The position numbers and the translations under genes are program-made. The notes under the pieces were generated by a model. That model was given only the letters and a program-made list of their open reading frames with translations, was not told the DNA's origin and made no database searches. A DNA stretch of 64,000 bases from Bacteroidota bacterium (GTDB lineage: Bacteria; Bacteroidota; Bacteroidia; Flavobacteriales; Schleiferiaceae). Each line of letters begins with the position of its first letter. Positions within the stretch are counted from its first letter, which is position 1. Below are positions 42,721 to 52,868 of this stretch, in pieces. Where the stretch lies: contig JANSYJ010000011.1 of NCBI GenBank assembly GCA_024742495.1, positions 1 through 64,000 on the forward strand. The letters are read 5' to 3'.

Positions 42721-44420
42721 GGCAGTTTTACAAAGCCTTCATCAAGCAATAGTATTTTTAATTCACCATTAGTAACTTTAGTTTTTAGTTGCTCACTTGG
42801 CCTATCAGTCCTTTGAATTAAATACCGGGCATCTTCAGGAATCTTGCTTTTAGCAGAAAAGGAGCCAATATAGGCTGGGCCATCCAAAAATTTGCTATCC
42901 AATCGCAGCAGTCCCGCTTCCGTTTCTTCTAGGAAATACTGTTCTTGAAAGTTAGTAGGAGACGCTTTTTTAATATCCGTATATATCTGTCCCTGCCATA
43001 CAAAATCGAGCTTGATTTTAGTATTGCCATAAAGGATGAAATAGGCTTGATCAAAGGTTTTAAAGCCGAGGGAGCCTAGACTAAATAAGATCCAATAAGC
43101 AGCGATTAGCTTTAAGCGCTTTTGAAAGTCTAACTTCCGGAAAAGGATCAGTAATAGGTATAATACACAGAGGCTAGTAGCTTGATATTGACTAATACTG
43201 ATTTCGAGCAAGGCTCCAGGTAAATCTGCTACAAATCGCCCTATAAACTCAATCAGCTTTAACAAATACAAGTATATTTCCTTCAACCTATTGGCTATGA
43301 AAAAATGGTCGATAAGCAACAAGGCTAGGCCCCCATACATCAGCAATGGCATAATGGGAAGGATAAGGAGATTGGCGATTAGAAAATAAGTTGGAAACTG
43401 CTCAAAGTAATAAAGACTAAGGGGAGCGGTAAAGATTTGCGCGGAAAGCGATACATAAACTATCTGTTGCAGGTTCTTTAAAATGCGGTTCTTGGATAGA
43501 TGAAAAGCATTGAAAATTGGCAGCAGAATTAGAATCCCAATCACCGCAGCATAACTGAGCTGAAATCCAAGATCGTGAATTAATAGCGGTTTAAACCAAA
43601 GAAGAAAGAGGGCAGATGCAAGGACCGGGCGAAGTCCATTGGTTTTTCGCCTTAATAGCTGACCGAATCCCATAAAAGTAAACATGGTGGCGGCCCTAAG
43701 AACAGAAGCCCCAGCGCCGGTTAAAAAAACAAAACTCCATATCCCCAGCAAGAGAATGGCAAACTGCCAAAAACGGCCTCCCGGAAAGGCCCTTAAAAAT
43801 TTGGTGAAACTATTGAGAAGGAGGTAAATGATACCTAAATGAAGTCCACTAACCGCTAGGAGGTGCATTATCCCTGCTCCTTGAAAGGCGCCTTTAAGCT
43901 CCTTACTAATGCCGGATTTAATTCCTAAGAAAAGCGCTTTGAACAAGGCTTTCTCAGATGCAGACCAAGGCCATAATTCTATATTCTCAGTCAGCCCTTT
44001 TCTAAAGTTCTTTATTGCATTTAGTGCCCCATCGGCCTTAGCAAAAACCAGGGCTTCACTAATTTGCATTTGCCCTCGAAAGCCGCGCTTAAGAAGAAAA
44101 TCACCATAATTAAATGCTTCAGGATGCGATTGTTTTGGAAGCGGGGAGAGCTTAAAATCAGCTAAACAAATATCCCCTGGCGCTAATTGGACTTTTGCCC
44201 CTTTCTGCAATTTAGCCTGGTACAAGGACTCCTCAAACAAAATCTCATAAGCATCGTAATAGGCTCCGCTTTTCACTTGAACAACTTCGATAGACCTGAG
44301 CGAGTAGCTTTCTTCCTTAAGAACGGGATTTAATTGATCCCTTTGATAACGATAGAAGTAAAGCAGGGCTAAAGCACAAAGGGAAGCGAGGCCAATTAAT
44401 TTGGTAGTATGAGATCTCAT
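42717..44420 (-). CDS. ComEC/Rec2-family competence protein (no metallo-beta-lactamase domain)
   Basis: 567 residues. The N-terminus has one membrane helix, then a DUF4131-like beta domain (PLPKQSHPEAFNYGDFLLKRGF). The Competence domain with about nine helices follows and includes GAGIMHLLAVSGLHLGII, FVFLTGAGASVLRAATMF and LIHDLGFQLSYAAVIGIL. The C-terminal hydrolase domain of longer ComEC proteins is absent; the tail ends in about 110 unrecognised residues. It would form the inner-membrane channel for single-stranded DNA uptake. Short ComEC proteins are common in this phylum. Confidence 0.88.
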   Translation of the reverse strand: MRSHTTKLIGLASLCALALLYFYRYQRDQLNPVLKEESYSLRSIEVVQVKSGAYYDAYEILFEESLYQAKLQKGAKVQLAPGDICLADFKLSPLPKQSHPEAFNYGDFLLKRGFRGQMQISEALVFAKADGALNAIKNFRKGLTENIELWPWSASEKALFKALFLGIKSGISKELKGAFQGAGIMHLLAVSGLHLGIIYLLLNSFTKFLRAFPGGRFWQFAILLLGIWSFVFLTGAGASVLRAATMFTFMGFGQLLRRKTNGLRPVLASALFLLWFKPLLIHDLGFQLSYAAVIGILILLPIFNAFHLSKNRILKNLQQIVYVSLSAQIFTAPLSLYYFEQFPTYFLIANLLILPIMPLLMYGGLALLLIDHFFIANRLKEIYLYLLKLIEFIGRFVADLPGALLEISISQYQATSLCVLYLLLILFRKLDFQKRLKLIAAYWILFSLGSLGFKTFDQAYFILYGNTKIKLDFVWQGQIYTDIKKASPTNFQEQYFLEETEAGLLRLDSKFLDGPAYIGSFSAKSKIPEDARYLIQRTDRPSEQLKTKVTNGELKILLLDEGFVKLP

Positions 44421-44427
44421 AAGCGAA

Positions 44428-44476
44428 TAAAAAAACCCGAGAGGTTAATCCTTTTTAGGGAATCAACCTTCCGGGT
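44428..44476 (-). terminator. Rho-independent terminator (minus strand)
   Basis: Read on the minus strand, an imperfect stem of about 17 bp (ACCCGGAAGGTTGATTC with GGATTAACCTCTCGGGT, including G-U pairs) is followed by TTTTTTTATTC. It lies downstream of the 1473-residue gene and just before the comEC-like start. Confidence 0.75.
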
Positions 44477-44582
44477 CTATCAGGTTTTATTGCTTTACGA
44501 ATCTAAGCCGCTAAGGGAATCTGCCAAAAGCGTAAAATGCGCTTTCTTGAGAATATATAGGCAAAAAACGCATATCTAGCTT

Positions 44583-47500
44583 TTATTCAAAACTATCAAA
44601 GCGACGAATGAAACGATTCATCTTTCCTTTGGTACTTATGGTATAAGTAAAAGGCGGCATACTGCGCTCTTCATTTCTACGATCCTTAATGTCCATTTCC
44701 TTTAGGAGGGTCATAAACTCCTCATTGGTGGTATAAACCCCCATTTTATTACGCTTATAGTCGATGTAAATTTCATCACCGCCAAGGTCCAAATAAATAT
44801 ATACCTCATCGCCTCTGCGCTTGCGCTGAATTTCTACAAAGCCAGTAACTTTTGAATTCACAAACTCTTCTCCCAATCCAGCAATGCCGATTGGTCCTTC
44901 GCTTAGGAAGGATATAGATTCAGGAGTCCAATTCATGGTAAGCTCACCAAAGAGTAAAGTTTGCTGTAAATCATCGGGTACTTTTTCGGGCGCTCCGAAG
45001 GCCGCAACTTCATCATTAAATTTCTTTAGATCCTTGGGCTCTAAACGATGTGAACTGGCAATTTTAAAGGCTTCTCGACCAATATCTACCCCATTGCCTT
45101 CAGAATTATCGGCAACAATAAGGGCAAGCTTTTCAATTAACTCTTTGGCAAAGAAAAACTCCATTCCCATGGCCAAATCCAGCTGCATCTCATCGGTATT
45201 CAAATCGTATTTAATGAGCCCATAGGAATTAGTCCTAAGTTGGCTTTTACCATCACCAAGACTCATGGAACCTTCACCTAGCATGGTACAATTCAGGTTA
45301 TTAAATCGTAGAATATTGATTGGTAAACTGGGATCTTCGATTTTTTCCCTTTCGGTGATAACGTAGCTGGTAATGCCTTCATCGTAGAAAAGCACGCCAT
45401 TAGCAAAGAACATTTGCTTATCGGTGGGACGGACCTCTTGACTAAGGAAAGCAGCGTAACCGCTAATGGTATCGGAATTTAGATAAACCCCATTCGCCAA
45501 TAATTTTGTTTTATCCTCGGAATCCACTTCCGGCAATTCGATTAAGATATTGGCGGGATCAATTTTACTTTTAAAGGCAAACCAGTTGGTGCTAATAGCG
45601 TCACAATCGGCTTCGATATGAGTATAACCTTGGAAGTATAGTTCCTTTTCAGCGGCCCTTAATCGCACATTGCCATAATAGCCAAAGTGGGGACTCATAA
45701 AGAAGTAATCTTCTTCCTTAATGGCGGCACGGCCAACAGTGGTTCCAGTATCAACACGTATGGTTTCAAAGCGAATTGGCCATGGCGTTCCGTCCTTATC
45801 TAGATACTCATAGTCGCCAAAGCCTTGGTAGTAATTGGCGGATGAAATGTCAATTTCAGCACCATAGAATTTGTGATATTGATCAACCAGATCTGCGGTA
45901 ATAGAGGAGTTTACCAAGGTGCGCATTACTGCATTACTATCAATCGCTACATAACCCGTATCGGGATAGATATAAGCATCAGCCACCATAATCTCTGGTA
46001 CCTGGAAGGATTCTAACAGGGTGTTTTCCAAGTAGAACTTCGAATGCTCAGCTAGGAAACGAAGGGAGTCTTGATGTGGATGAACGGATATCATCTCCGA
46101 AAGGCCAACTCCCGATTCTTTGCGCATATCAATCGCCTTTTCTGGTATCTGCCATAAGGCAAAGTCCATATAAGCAATATACTTATTGGCGCTAAGGCTA
46201 AAGTATTGATTGGTGTTCAGCAGGTTAAATCTGCCGCGTTCATCATCAAAATCAATTTCTGCCCTAGCGCTATCCACTCCAAATCCCCAATCTGCTCTTG
46301 GATTAGCTCTAACTCTAAAGGCCGTATTGGGCGATAGCAAGCGCCTGCTTTCATAGGTGTAGTCCTTGGAGCGGGTTTCGGCATCTAAAAATTCGTTGAG
46401 GCCCTTGCCTTTTAAACCGGTAGGTGAATGGGCCAAAGTTCCCGAAGTCCGCATACCGAGTTGATCATAAACCTTAAAGGGTTCTTTGATGGTACTGGTA
46501 TATAGCACATCATTATAGGGTTCCCAATGCAATTGCGTGGTATCAACCATCACATGTGGATTAGAGCCAGCGCGCCCGGTTTTCTCTACAATTTCATAAG
46601 AACTTGTTTTTCCATCGGTACTATCGGGGAAGAAGAAAAACTCTTGCGATTGGGCGGTAGAGTTAAGATATTCTAACTGACCGTCACCACGTAAACCCTG
46701 ATTACTCAAGCTAAGTTGAGCGGTGTATTGCCCTTTTCCGCCATAAGCGGGAAATCCGCCGGGAGGGGTTTGCCTGGTAAATCCAAGGGAATAATCGCGT
46801 TGAACTTTTATTGGCTCATCAAATTCTGGGAAAATACCAGCAGAGGTGAAGGTACCAGCGAAGGATAGCCCTGTAGTGGAAGTATTATCCAAACTATCAA
46901 TCTCAAAGGGTTCTAGGCGAACGTAAAAGTTTTCTCGATTGTAAACGCCATCGAATATACTGGGCTTATCATAGTAGATATAAGCATCTTTAGCGGAATT
47001 AAAGATGGGATATTCGGAATAGGAAGCCTTACCAGACTTATTATTAGGCTTGTCAATTTGAAGGTCACCGGTAAGGTCTTGCAGTACCGTTTTTACATCC
47101 ACTAAATAGCGTTGACCTAGGGCATTGGGTTCAAAGCTCAATACTTTAAAGCGCATGGAGTCAATATCTTCCATGCCAATGCGAAATTGCTCGTAGTTAA
47201 ACTTGAATTGATTCCCCCAGAAATTAAAGCGACCGGCGCTAATCTTTCCATTGAAATCGAAATTGAGATCTTTGTGAATGACGATTTTTTCATCAGCCGG
47301 AAAGAGTCCCACTTTTTGGGAATCGGAAAGGGTAATGGCCCGAATACCTTCTACCTCCATGGCATAGTTTTCTAAGCTAAGCGTGGCATTGGTCCCGTTT
47401 TCCAATCGAGATACAAATTGAATAACGTCAAAATCACGAACGCCTTGATAGTTTAAGATATACTCAAATACCTTGTCTTTTAGATAGGCCTCGCGAGTTT

Positions 47501-49004
47501 GAACGCTGTAATCAATGAAACCTAAAACTGCAAATCGCATTAGGTAACGATGAGCATCACTGCGATCCATTTTTAGGTGATAGGCGACATCTTTATCGGT
47601 AAAGGTGCGTGTGTCGCCCAATTTCTTGGAAAGCTTTCTTAACTCGAATAGGGGATGGGCATTACTCATACCGCGCAAATCATCAAAGCGCTGACCACGG
47701 TAATAATTATTACTCTCAAATACTACTGGTGAGGTGGAGCCCATATTTAGGCTCGAGATCTTCATTTGCGGACTTCCCACCTCCCAGGTGATAATATCAA
47801 AGAGCATATCCAAATTATGATAGGAGTCGGCGAAAACCGCTGATCCCATACCTTCATCTTTACGGATTAGGCTAAACTGCTTGAGTTCTGGCAGATAGCG
47901 CATGGTGATTTTTGGATGATAGATGCTGTCATTGGGTCCTAAATAGATTACCGCTTCTACATCTTCGGAATAAACCTTGTCTTTCCGCAACCAAAATCGC
48001 CGGGAAGTAGCTTTAATAAGAACGGTATCCTTGTAGGCAAAAATGATGGTGGCTCTACTACTGTCATTTCCTCCTCCATAAAAGCGATCACCAATAATAG
48101 AAAAACCGCCTAAAAACTGAGCATGTGGAAGGATATAGGGCACGTAAAGATCAGTGCGATACGATCGAAAGCGCGGAAAAGTTGCATGGCCACTACCGCC
48201 ACTTTGTGAAGTGAGTTTTTCTTGCCAATTACCTTCTACCGGTTGATCGAGGTAGAAATTGGTATGCAATACTACCGAGTCGATGCTTAAATCGGGTTTG
48301 GTTACATCGAAGCTGTAATTATTGATAAGCACATAAGCGCTATCCTTGGGCATACCCGCTCTTAGGAAATATCCAGTGCCACCGGTTCCTTTAAACAAAT
48401 ACTCACCTGGCCTAAATTCACCGGCCGTTCCTTCAATTATAGTACTATCGTTTTTATAAAAACCTACTAAATCGGAATTGGCGGGAAAGCTAAAAACCGG
48501 TCCTTCCTTAAAGCTATAGTTTGGTATTTCCCCATTTACCTTCCATTTTAAACGCCCATCGTCGTAAAGAACGTTGAAGTACATCACATTATAAACGGTG
48601 GCGAGATAGGAAGAAATTTTCTTGGCCGGTCTTTTCGATAAACTCTCAAAATCCTTCAGGAAATTTATCATTTCTCCCTCTGGCAAATCATTTTTATAGT
48701 AGATGGTGATTCTTAAGAAATGCTCCCAATCTTCGAAACGCTTTACCCTTTTTCGTAAAAGATTATTGCTAATCCTAAAAATCCACTCGGCTTCCTCATC
48801 AGAATAGTCGGTGATAAATAAGCTGTCGAAATCGCTCGCTAAAGCCAGAGCTACTTCCTCTTCAATATCGTTTTCTTCATCAAGAAAATCTTTCAGCTCC
48901 CGCAGGTAAGTGGTTTTTTCTGGGGTAAACCTCTTTATGCTTTGGGCTCGAAGAGGGTTTTGGAAGGAAAAAAGAACAAGGAGAAAAAATAGACTTACAC
49001 GCAT
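44583..49004 (-). CDS. Unrecognised exported protein of 1473 residues
   Basis: I do not recognise the family. A signal peptide is clear (RVSLFFLLVLFSFQNPLRAQ, with the cut after A-Q), so it leaves the cytosol. There is no lipobox cysteine, no membrane helix after the signal and no T9SS sorting domain; the end is KGKMNRFIRRFDSFE. Composition and recurring short patterns (FNFWGNQFKFNYEQFRI, GFGDYEYLDKDG, YYGNVRLRAAEKELYFQGY, KMGVYTTNEEF) suggest a very long beta-rich protein, perhaps periplasmic or outer-membrane-associated. It follows prmA by 22 bases on the same strand. OstA/TamB-like scaffolding is only a guess. Confidence 0.8.
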   Translation of the reverse strand: MRVSLFFLLVLFSFQNPLRAQSIKRFTPEKTTYLRELKDFLDEENDIEEEVALALASDFDSLFITDYSDEEAEWIFRISNNLLRKRVKRFEDWEHFLRITIYYKNDLPEGEMINFLKDFESLSKRPAKKISSYLATVYNVMYFNVLYDDGRLKWKVNGEIPNYSFKEGPVFSFPANSDLVGFYKNDSTIIEGTAGEFRPGEYLFKGTGGTGYFLRAGMPKDSAYVLINNYSFDVTKPDLSIDSVVLHTNFYLDQPVEGNWQEKLTSQSGGSGHATFPRFRSYRTDLYVPYILPHAQFLGGFSIIGDRFYGGGNDSSRATIIFAYKDTVLIKATSRRFWLRKDKVYSEDVEAVIYLGPNDSIYHPKITMRYLPELKQFSLIRKDEGMGSAVFADSYHNLDMLFDIITWEVGSPQMKISSLNMGSTSPVVFESNNYYRGQRFDDLRGMSNAHPLFELRKLSKKLGDTRTFTDKDVAYHLKMDRSDAHRYLMRFAVLGFIDYSVQTREAYLKDKVFEYILNYQGVRDFDVIQFVSRLENGTNATLSLENYAMEVEGIRAITLSDSQKVGLFPADEKIVIHKDLNFDFNGKISAGRFNFWGNQFKFNYEQFRIGMEDIDSMRFKVLSFEPNALGQRYLVDVKTVLQDLTGDLQIDKPNNKSGKASYSEYPIFNSAKDAYIYYDKPSIFDGVYNRENFYVRLEPFEIDSLDNTSTTGLSFAGTFTSAGIFPEFDEPIKVQRDYSLGFTRQTPPGGFPAYGGKGQYTAQLSLSNQGLRGDGQLEYLNSTAQSQEFFFFPDSTDGKTSSYEIVEKTGRAGSNPHVMVDTTQLHWEPYNDVLYTSTIKEPFKVYDQLGMRTSGTLAHSPTGLKGKGLNEFLDAETRSKDYTYESRRLLSPNTAFRVRANPRADWGFGVDSARAEIDFDDERGRFNLLNTNQYFSLSANKYIAYMDFALWQIPEKAIDMRKESGVGLSEMISVHPHQDSLRFLAEHSKFYLENTLLESFQVPEIMVADAYIYPDTGYVAIDSNAVMRTLVNSSITADLVDQYHKFYGAEIDISSANYYQGFGDYEYLDKDGTPWPIRFETIRVDTGTTVGRAAIKEEDYFFMSPHFGYYGNVRLRAAEKELYFQGYTHIEADCDAISTNWFAFKSKIDPANILIELPEVDSEDKTKLLANGVYLNSDTISGYAAFLSQEVRPTDKQMFFANGVLFYDEGITSYVITEREKIEDPSLPINILRFNNLNCTMLGEGSMSLGDGKSQLRTNSYGLIKYDLNTDEMQLDLAMGMEFFFAKELIEKLALIVADNSEGNGVDIGREAFKIASSHRLEPKDLKKFNDEVAAFGAPEKVPDDLQQTLLFGELTMNWTPESISFLSEGPIGIAGLGEEFVNSKVTGFVEIQRKRRGDEVYIYLDLGGDEIYIDYKRNKMGVYTTNEEFMTLLKEMDIKDRRNEERSMPPFTYTISTKGKMNRFIRRFDSFE

Positions 49005-49026
49005 GGGCCTTTCAGTTTAGAGGAAT

Positions 49027-49863
49027 TCAGGGTTTACGGTAATGCACGCACTGCCAGCGTTCTTCTTCGATTTTCGCTTGAAACTGAAGGCCTTGTTTAA
49101 GGGCTTCATTATTTATAAGCTCGAAATCATGCGCAAAGAAACCGCTGAAAAGTATTGATCCTCCTGGAGCTAACGTAGCAACATAGTTTTTCATATCCTC
49201 CAACAAAACATTACGATTAATATTAGCCAGGATAAGATCATAGCTTCTACCATCCAGAAGATTAGCATCTCCCCATTCGGCGGTAATGCGGTCGGCTTTA
49301 TTGCGACTAGCATTCTCTGCAGTATTCTCTACCGCCCACTCAAAATTGTCGATGGCATCAATTTCTACCGCCCCTAACTGTTGAGCCAATATGGCTAGAA
49401 TACCGGTTCCGGTACCCATGTCTAACACTTTTTTACCTTCAAAATCAAGGTCGAACATGGCCTTGCTCATTAGGCGGGTGGTAAAGTGATGTCCGGTACC
49501 AAAAGACATTTTGGGCTCAATTACGATTTCATGTTTAAAATCGCCTTCTACCTTATGGAAGGGCGCACGTATAAGCAGCTTATCCTCTAAGGATACTGGC
49601 TCATAGTTGCGTTCCCACTCCTCATTCCAATTAATGGTATCCAGCTTTTCGCTCGTCCAGCTTAATTCGAATTCATCGCTAGAAGCTATGGGCAATTCAA
49701 GTATTTCCGATTCCTTAAAATCCTCAGCAAGAATATAAGCTTTCAAGCCTTGAGGACTTTCTTCAAAACTATCGTAACCAATATTGTCAAGAAGGGCAAG
49801 AAGGATGTCTCGGCCTGGTTCTACAGGCTTAATTTTAAAGTCGAGTACTAGATAATCTTTCAT
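49027..49863 (-). CDS. prmA: Ribosomal protein L11 methyltransferase
   Basis: 278 residues. An N-terminal substrate domain is followed by a class I methyltransferase fold: KMSFGTGHHFTTRLM, KVLDMGTGTGILAILAQQ (AdoMet motif I), DAIDNFEWAVENTAEN and LILANINRNVLLEDM, which includes the N-I-N active-site element of PrmA. It should trimethylate residues of L11. Its start overlaps the tpiA stop by four bases, so the two are likely co-transcribed. Confidence 0.9.
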   Translation of the reverse strand: MKDYLVLDFKIKPVEPGRDILLALLDNIGYDSFEESPQGLKAYILAEDFKESEILELPIASSDEFELSWTSEKLDTINWNEEWERNYEPVSLEDKLLIRAPFHKVEGDFKHEIVIEPKMSFGTGHHFTTRLMSKAMFDLDFEGKKVLDMGTGTGILAILAQQLGAVEIDAIDNFEWAVENTAENASRNKADRITAEWGDANLLDGRSYDLILANINRNVLLEDMKNYVATLAPGGSILFSGFFAHDFELINNEALKQGLQFQAKIEEERWQCVHYRKP

Positions 49864-50633
49864 CGTAAAATTTCCTCACCAATTTGAATTAAGGAGGTAA
49901 AGGATTCAGCATCTAAAGAAGCACCTCCAATTAAGCCGCCATCAATATCTGGCTGACCGAATAAACCTCGAGCATTATCGGGTTTTACCGAACCTCCATA
50001 CAGAATGGAAACTTCATCTGCCACAGCAGCACTAAATTGCTGGCCAAGATATTTACGGATAAAAGAGTGCATCTCTTGGGCTTGCTCTTGGCTAGCTGTT
50101 TCTCCGGTTCCAATGGCCCATATTGGTTCGTAGGCGATAATAATTTGAGGAACTTCCTCGGCGCTAAAACTTTGTAATCCGGCTTTTAATTGATTTTCAA
50201 TATGCTGGAAATGCTCATTATTCTTTCGCTGACTCAAACTTTCGCCGACGCAAAAGATAGGGTAGAGGCCATGTTCCAAGGCTTTTTTAAGTTTTCGCTC
50301 TAATAATTCATCACTCTCCCCGAAAATTTCTCGTCGCTCGGAGTGACCAATGATAACTAGTTCAGCCCCGGCATCTTTAACCATACTGGCACTAATCTCT
50401 CCGGTAAAGGCACCCTTTTCTTCCGCAGCCATATTTTGAGCCGCTACTGAAAGGCGCTCGTTTTTACTCAGCTGTGATGATTGCACCAATTGATAAGCGG
50501 GTGGAGCCACAATTACATCGATATGATGCACCGGCTTAGCCGCCAAATATTTTTCTGCCGCATTAATGAGTTCCGCCCCTTCCTTCAGGTTGAGGTTCAT
50601 TTTCCAATTTCCGGCGATAATCTTTCTCGACAT
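49860..50633 (-). CDS. tpiA: Triosephosphate isomerase
   Basis: 257 residues when started at the ATG at 50633, which gives SRKIIAGNWKMNL with the catalytic lysine in NWKMN. His and Glu of the active site are in VIIGHSERREIFGE and IAYEPIWAIGTGETAS. An upstream in-frame codon at 50672 would overlap the permease gene. It interconverts dihydroxyacetone phosphate and glyceraldehyde 3-phosphate in glycolysis. Confidence 0.96.
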   Translation of the reverse strand: MSRKIIAGNWKMNLNLKEGAELINAAEKYLAAKPVHHIDVIVAPPAYQLVQSSQLSKNERLSVAAQNMAAEEKGAFTGEISASMVKDAGAELVIIGHSERREIFGESDELLERKLKKALEHGLYPIFCVGESLSQRKNNEHFQHIENQLKAGLQSFSAEEVPQIIIAYEPIWAIGTGETASQEQAQEMHSFIRKYLGQQFSAAVADEVSILYGGSVKPDNARGLFGQPDIDGGLIGGASLDAESFTSLIQIGEEILR

Positions 50634-50644
50634 GTTTGATTTTT

Positions 50645-51718
50645 TTAGGTTCTCACTCTTGGGTCGATCCAAGCATAGAGTAAATCGACCACAATACTGA
50701 TGATTACAAAGGTAATAGCTATTAGGAGTACTGCCCCCATTACAACTGGTAAATCAAGTTGATTTAAGGCATCTACAATCTGCTTTCCTAAACCATTCCA
50801 GCCAAAGATATACTCAACAAATACGGCACCGGCCAGCATGGAGGCGAACCATCCGGAGGCTGCTGTTATTACTGGATTTAGGGCATTTCTAAGGGCATGC
50901 TTGCGCAGAATTTGGGCCTGACTTAAGCCTTTGGCTTTGGCGGTTCGGATATAGTCTTGTCCCAATTCTTCTAATATGGATGAGCGGGTTAGCTGAATGA
51001 TTACCGCCAAGGGTCGAATCCCTAAGGTGATGGCTGGCAGAATTAAATTCGACCAAGCGATATAGCGTCCCTCGCCATATAGATCTACTTCATATAAGCT
51101 GCCGGTCATATTTAAACCGGTCCAGTTGGAAAGTAGGTAGCCGAATATCCAAGCCATAAGAATGGCGGAAAAAAAGGAAGGCACAGACATTCCCAAAGTA
51201 CCCACAAAGCTGATGCTACTATCTAACCAGCCGCCCTTAAATTGTGCGGCAATCAAACCTAAGGCCAAGCCAAGGAACATCGCAATGCCCATCGCCGCCA
51301 AGGCAAGAATGAGGGTATTTGGAAAGGTTTCACTGAGTATGCTAGTTACAGACTTTCCCTGAGAACGGAAGGAGCTGCGCAAGAAGGGAGCCTTTAAGCA
51401 GATCTGACCATTACCTAGTTTAAAAAGAACTTGAGGCTCGTTGCTGTAGCGCTTGAAATGACTAAAGTCCTCCCGATCCAAGCTATGCCAGGATATAGGA
51501 CTTAAATCATTTAAATAATGGATATACTGTTTTGCGATTGGCTGATCAAAACCATATTTCTTTTTAATTCGAGCCAGCTGTTCACTATCCTCTCTTTGGT
51601 CGAGCATCATCCTCGAAGGATCACCTGGCAATACATTAAAAAGAAAGAAGACCACGGTAATCACGCCCCACATCACGAGGAATCCATACCATGTTTTATT
51701 CCAAATAAAGCGTAGCAA
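50645..51718 (-). CDS. ABC transporter permease, OppB/DppB-like
   Basis: 357 residues from a TTG start. The first helix and GDPSRMMLDQ segment are typical of dipeptide/oligopeptide permeases. Six helices and the ATPase-contact loop (SSILEELGQDYIRTAKAKGLSQAQILRKHALRNA) follow. A 40-residue insert around 88-128 (VLFKLGNGQICLKAPFLRSS) is longer than in Proteobacterial OppB. No partner permease, ATPase or binding protein is in the window. It starts three bases into the intergenic junction after the DoxX-type gene. Confidence 0.88.
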   Translation of the reverse strand: MLRFIWNKTWYGFLVMWGVITVVFFLFNVLPGDPSRMMLDQREDSEQLARIKKKYGFDQPIAKQYIHYLNDLSPISWHSLDREDFSHFKRYSNEPQVLFKLGNGQICLKAPFLRSSFRSQGKSVTSILSETFPNTLILALAAMGIAMFLGLALGLIAAQFKGGWLDSSISFVGTLGMSVPSFFSAILMAWIFGYLLSNWTGLNMTGSLYEVDLYGEGRYIAWSNLILPAITLGIRPLAVIIQLTRSSILEELGQDYIRTAKAKGLSQAQILRKHALRNALNPVITAASGWFASMLAGAVFVEYIFGWNGLGKQIVDALNQLDLPVVMGAVLLIAITFVIISIVVDLLYAWIDPRVRT

Positions 51719-52864
51719 TTACTTTAAAGTCTTTGCTAATTCCTCAAAAGGGGGTAAATCTTGATAATGCCATTTTTTAACCACCACACCCTTCTCCAAA
51801 AGAACGATACCAGGATTAGCACGAACAATAGTCTTTAAAGTAGTTTCATCCACACTTGCAAAACTAAAACGCGTGTTCCAAGCTTTGGCCTTTTCTTCAA
51901 TTACCGAAGGAAGACTGGCGGTAAGGCCAAGGAAGGGTATTTCCTGTTCTGATGCCGCTAGGGCAAAAGTGTTTAGTGCTTCATAAGCCGAACCTTCGCT
52001 TTTCTCCAGGGAATAAGCCACTAACAAGAAAATGCGCTCTTGCCCTAATACCTGATCAGTAATTTCCGCTCCGCCTAAATCAATGATAAAATCATGTACC
52101 GGTGGCTCATAGCCCTTTTCCAGAACTACGGTTTCGTTCTGATCTTTTAAGATTTTCCAATCTTCCTTTTGCCACCAATTTTCAGCCACATAAGCATCAG
52201 AGCTTACTTTTTGGCTTTCACCCGTTTCCGTGTTTTCCAAGGTGTAGATGGTCGCATATTTGGTCGGCTTAAGTCCTAATTCCTCCGCTGATTTCATTCC
52301 CTCTACAATGCTCTTACCTTCGGCATAGGCACGGAAATCTTTAAGTGGTAAATGATTTAAAACGTAGTAGCCCAATGCAATGCATCCGACAAAGCTTAAG
52401 CTAAGTACTATGTTCTGTGGACCAGCACCTAAAATAGGCTGAATGTATTTGCGATTGATGAAGACAATTCCAATGAGGACCAACAGAATTAGATCCTTTC
52501 CAAATGACTGCCAAGGAGTTAAAGGAATTGCATCGCCAAAACAACCGCAGTCGGTTACTTTATTATGATAGGCCGAATAGAAAGTAAGGAAGGTGAAAAA
52601 TACAATCATCAAGAGGAGCAGCCAGGTACTCAGTTTCACCCATTTACCCAGTAAAAGGACTACGCCTAATAATACTTCAAGAATAACAATGAAAAGAGCT
52701 AATGGAAGCGTGAAGTCCTTTAAAAAGGGGAGATTCAATACATCCACGGCAAAGTAATCACCAAGCTTAAAGGCAAATCCCATTGGGTCGTTTAGCTTAA
52801 TCAAGCCCGAAAAAATGAATAGGCCGCCAACCAATATTCGAGAGATCTGTGTAATCAATTTCAT
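51719..52864 (-). CDS. DoxX/MauE-type membrane protein with thioredoxin-like C-terminus (BT_3928 family)
   Basis: 381 residues. Four to five helices (about 5-160) carry the MauE-like motif VTDCGCFGDAIPLTPW with a C-x-C pair, suggesting redox work in the membrane. The C-terminal part (about 230-381) resembles a thioredoxin-like fold (IFLLVAYSLEKSEG, GIVLLEKGVVVKKWHYQDLP) but lacks a CxxC pair. Gene order next to DUF1599, folP and tpiA is the one usual in Bacteroidota, where it is called BT_3928 family. Function is not known. Confidence 0.82.
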   Translation of the reverse strand: MKLITQISRILVGGLFIFSGLIKLNDPMGFAFKLGDYFAVDVLNLPFLKDFTLPLALFIVILEVLLGVVLLLGKWVKLSTWLLLLMIVFFTFLTFYSAYHNKVTDCGCFGDAIPLTPWQSFGKDLILLVLIGIVFINRKYIQPILGAGPQNIVLSLSFVGCIALGYYVLNHLPLKDFRAYAEGKSIVEGMKSAEELGLKPTKYATIYTLENTETGESQKVSSDAYVAENWWQKEDWKILKDQNETVVLEKGYEPPVHDFIIDLGGAEITDQVLGQERIFLLVAYSLEKSEGSAYEALNTFALAASEQEIPFLGLTASLPSVIEEKAKAWNTRFSFASVDETTLKTIVRANPGIVLLEKGVVVKKWHYQDLPPFEELAKTLK

Positions 52865-52868
52865 AGTT

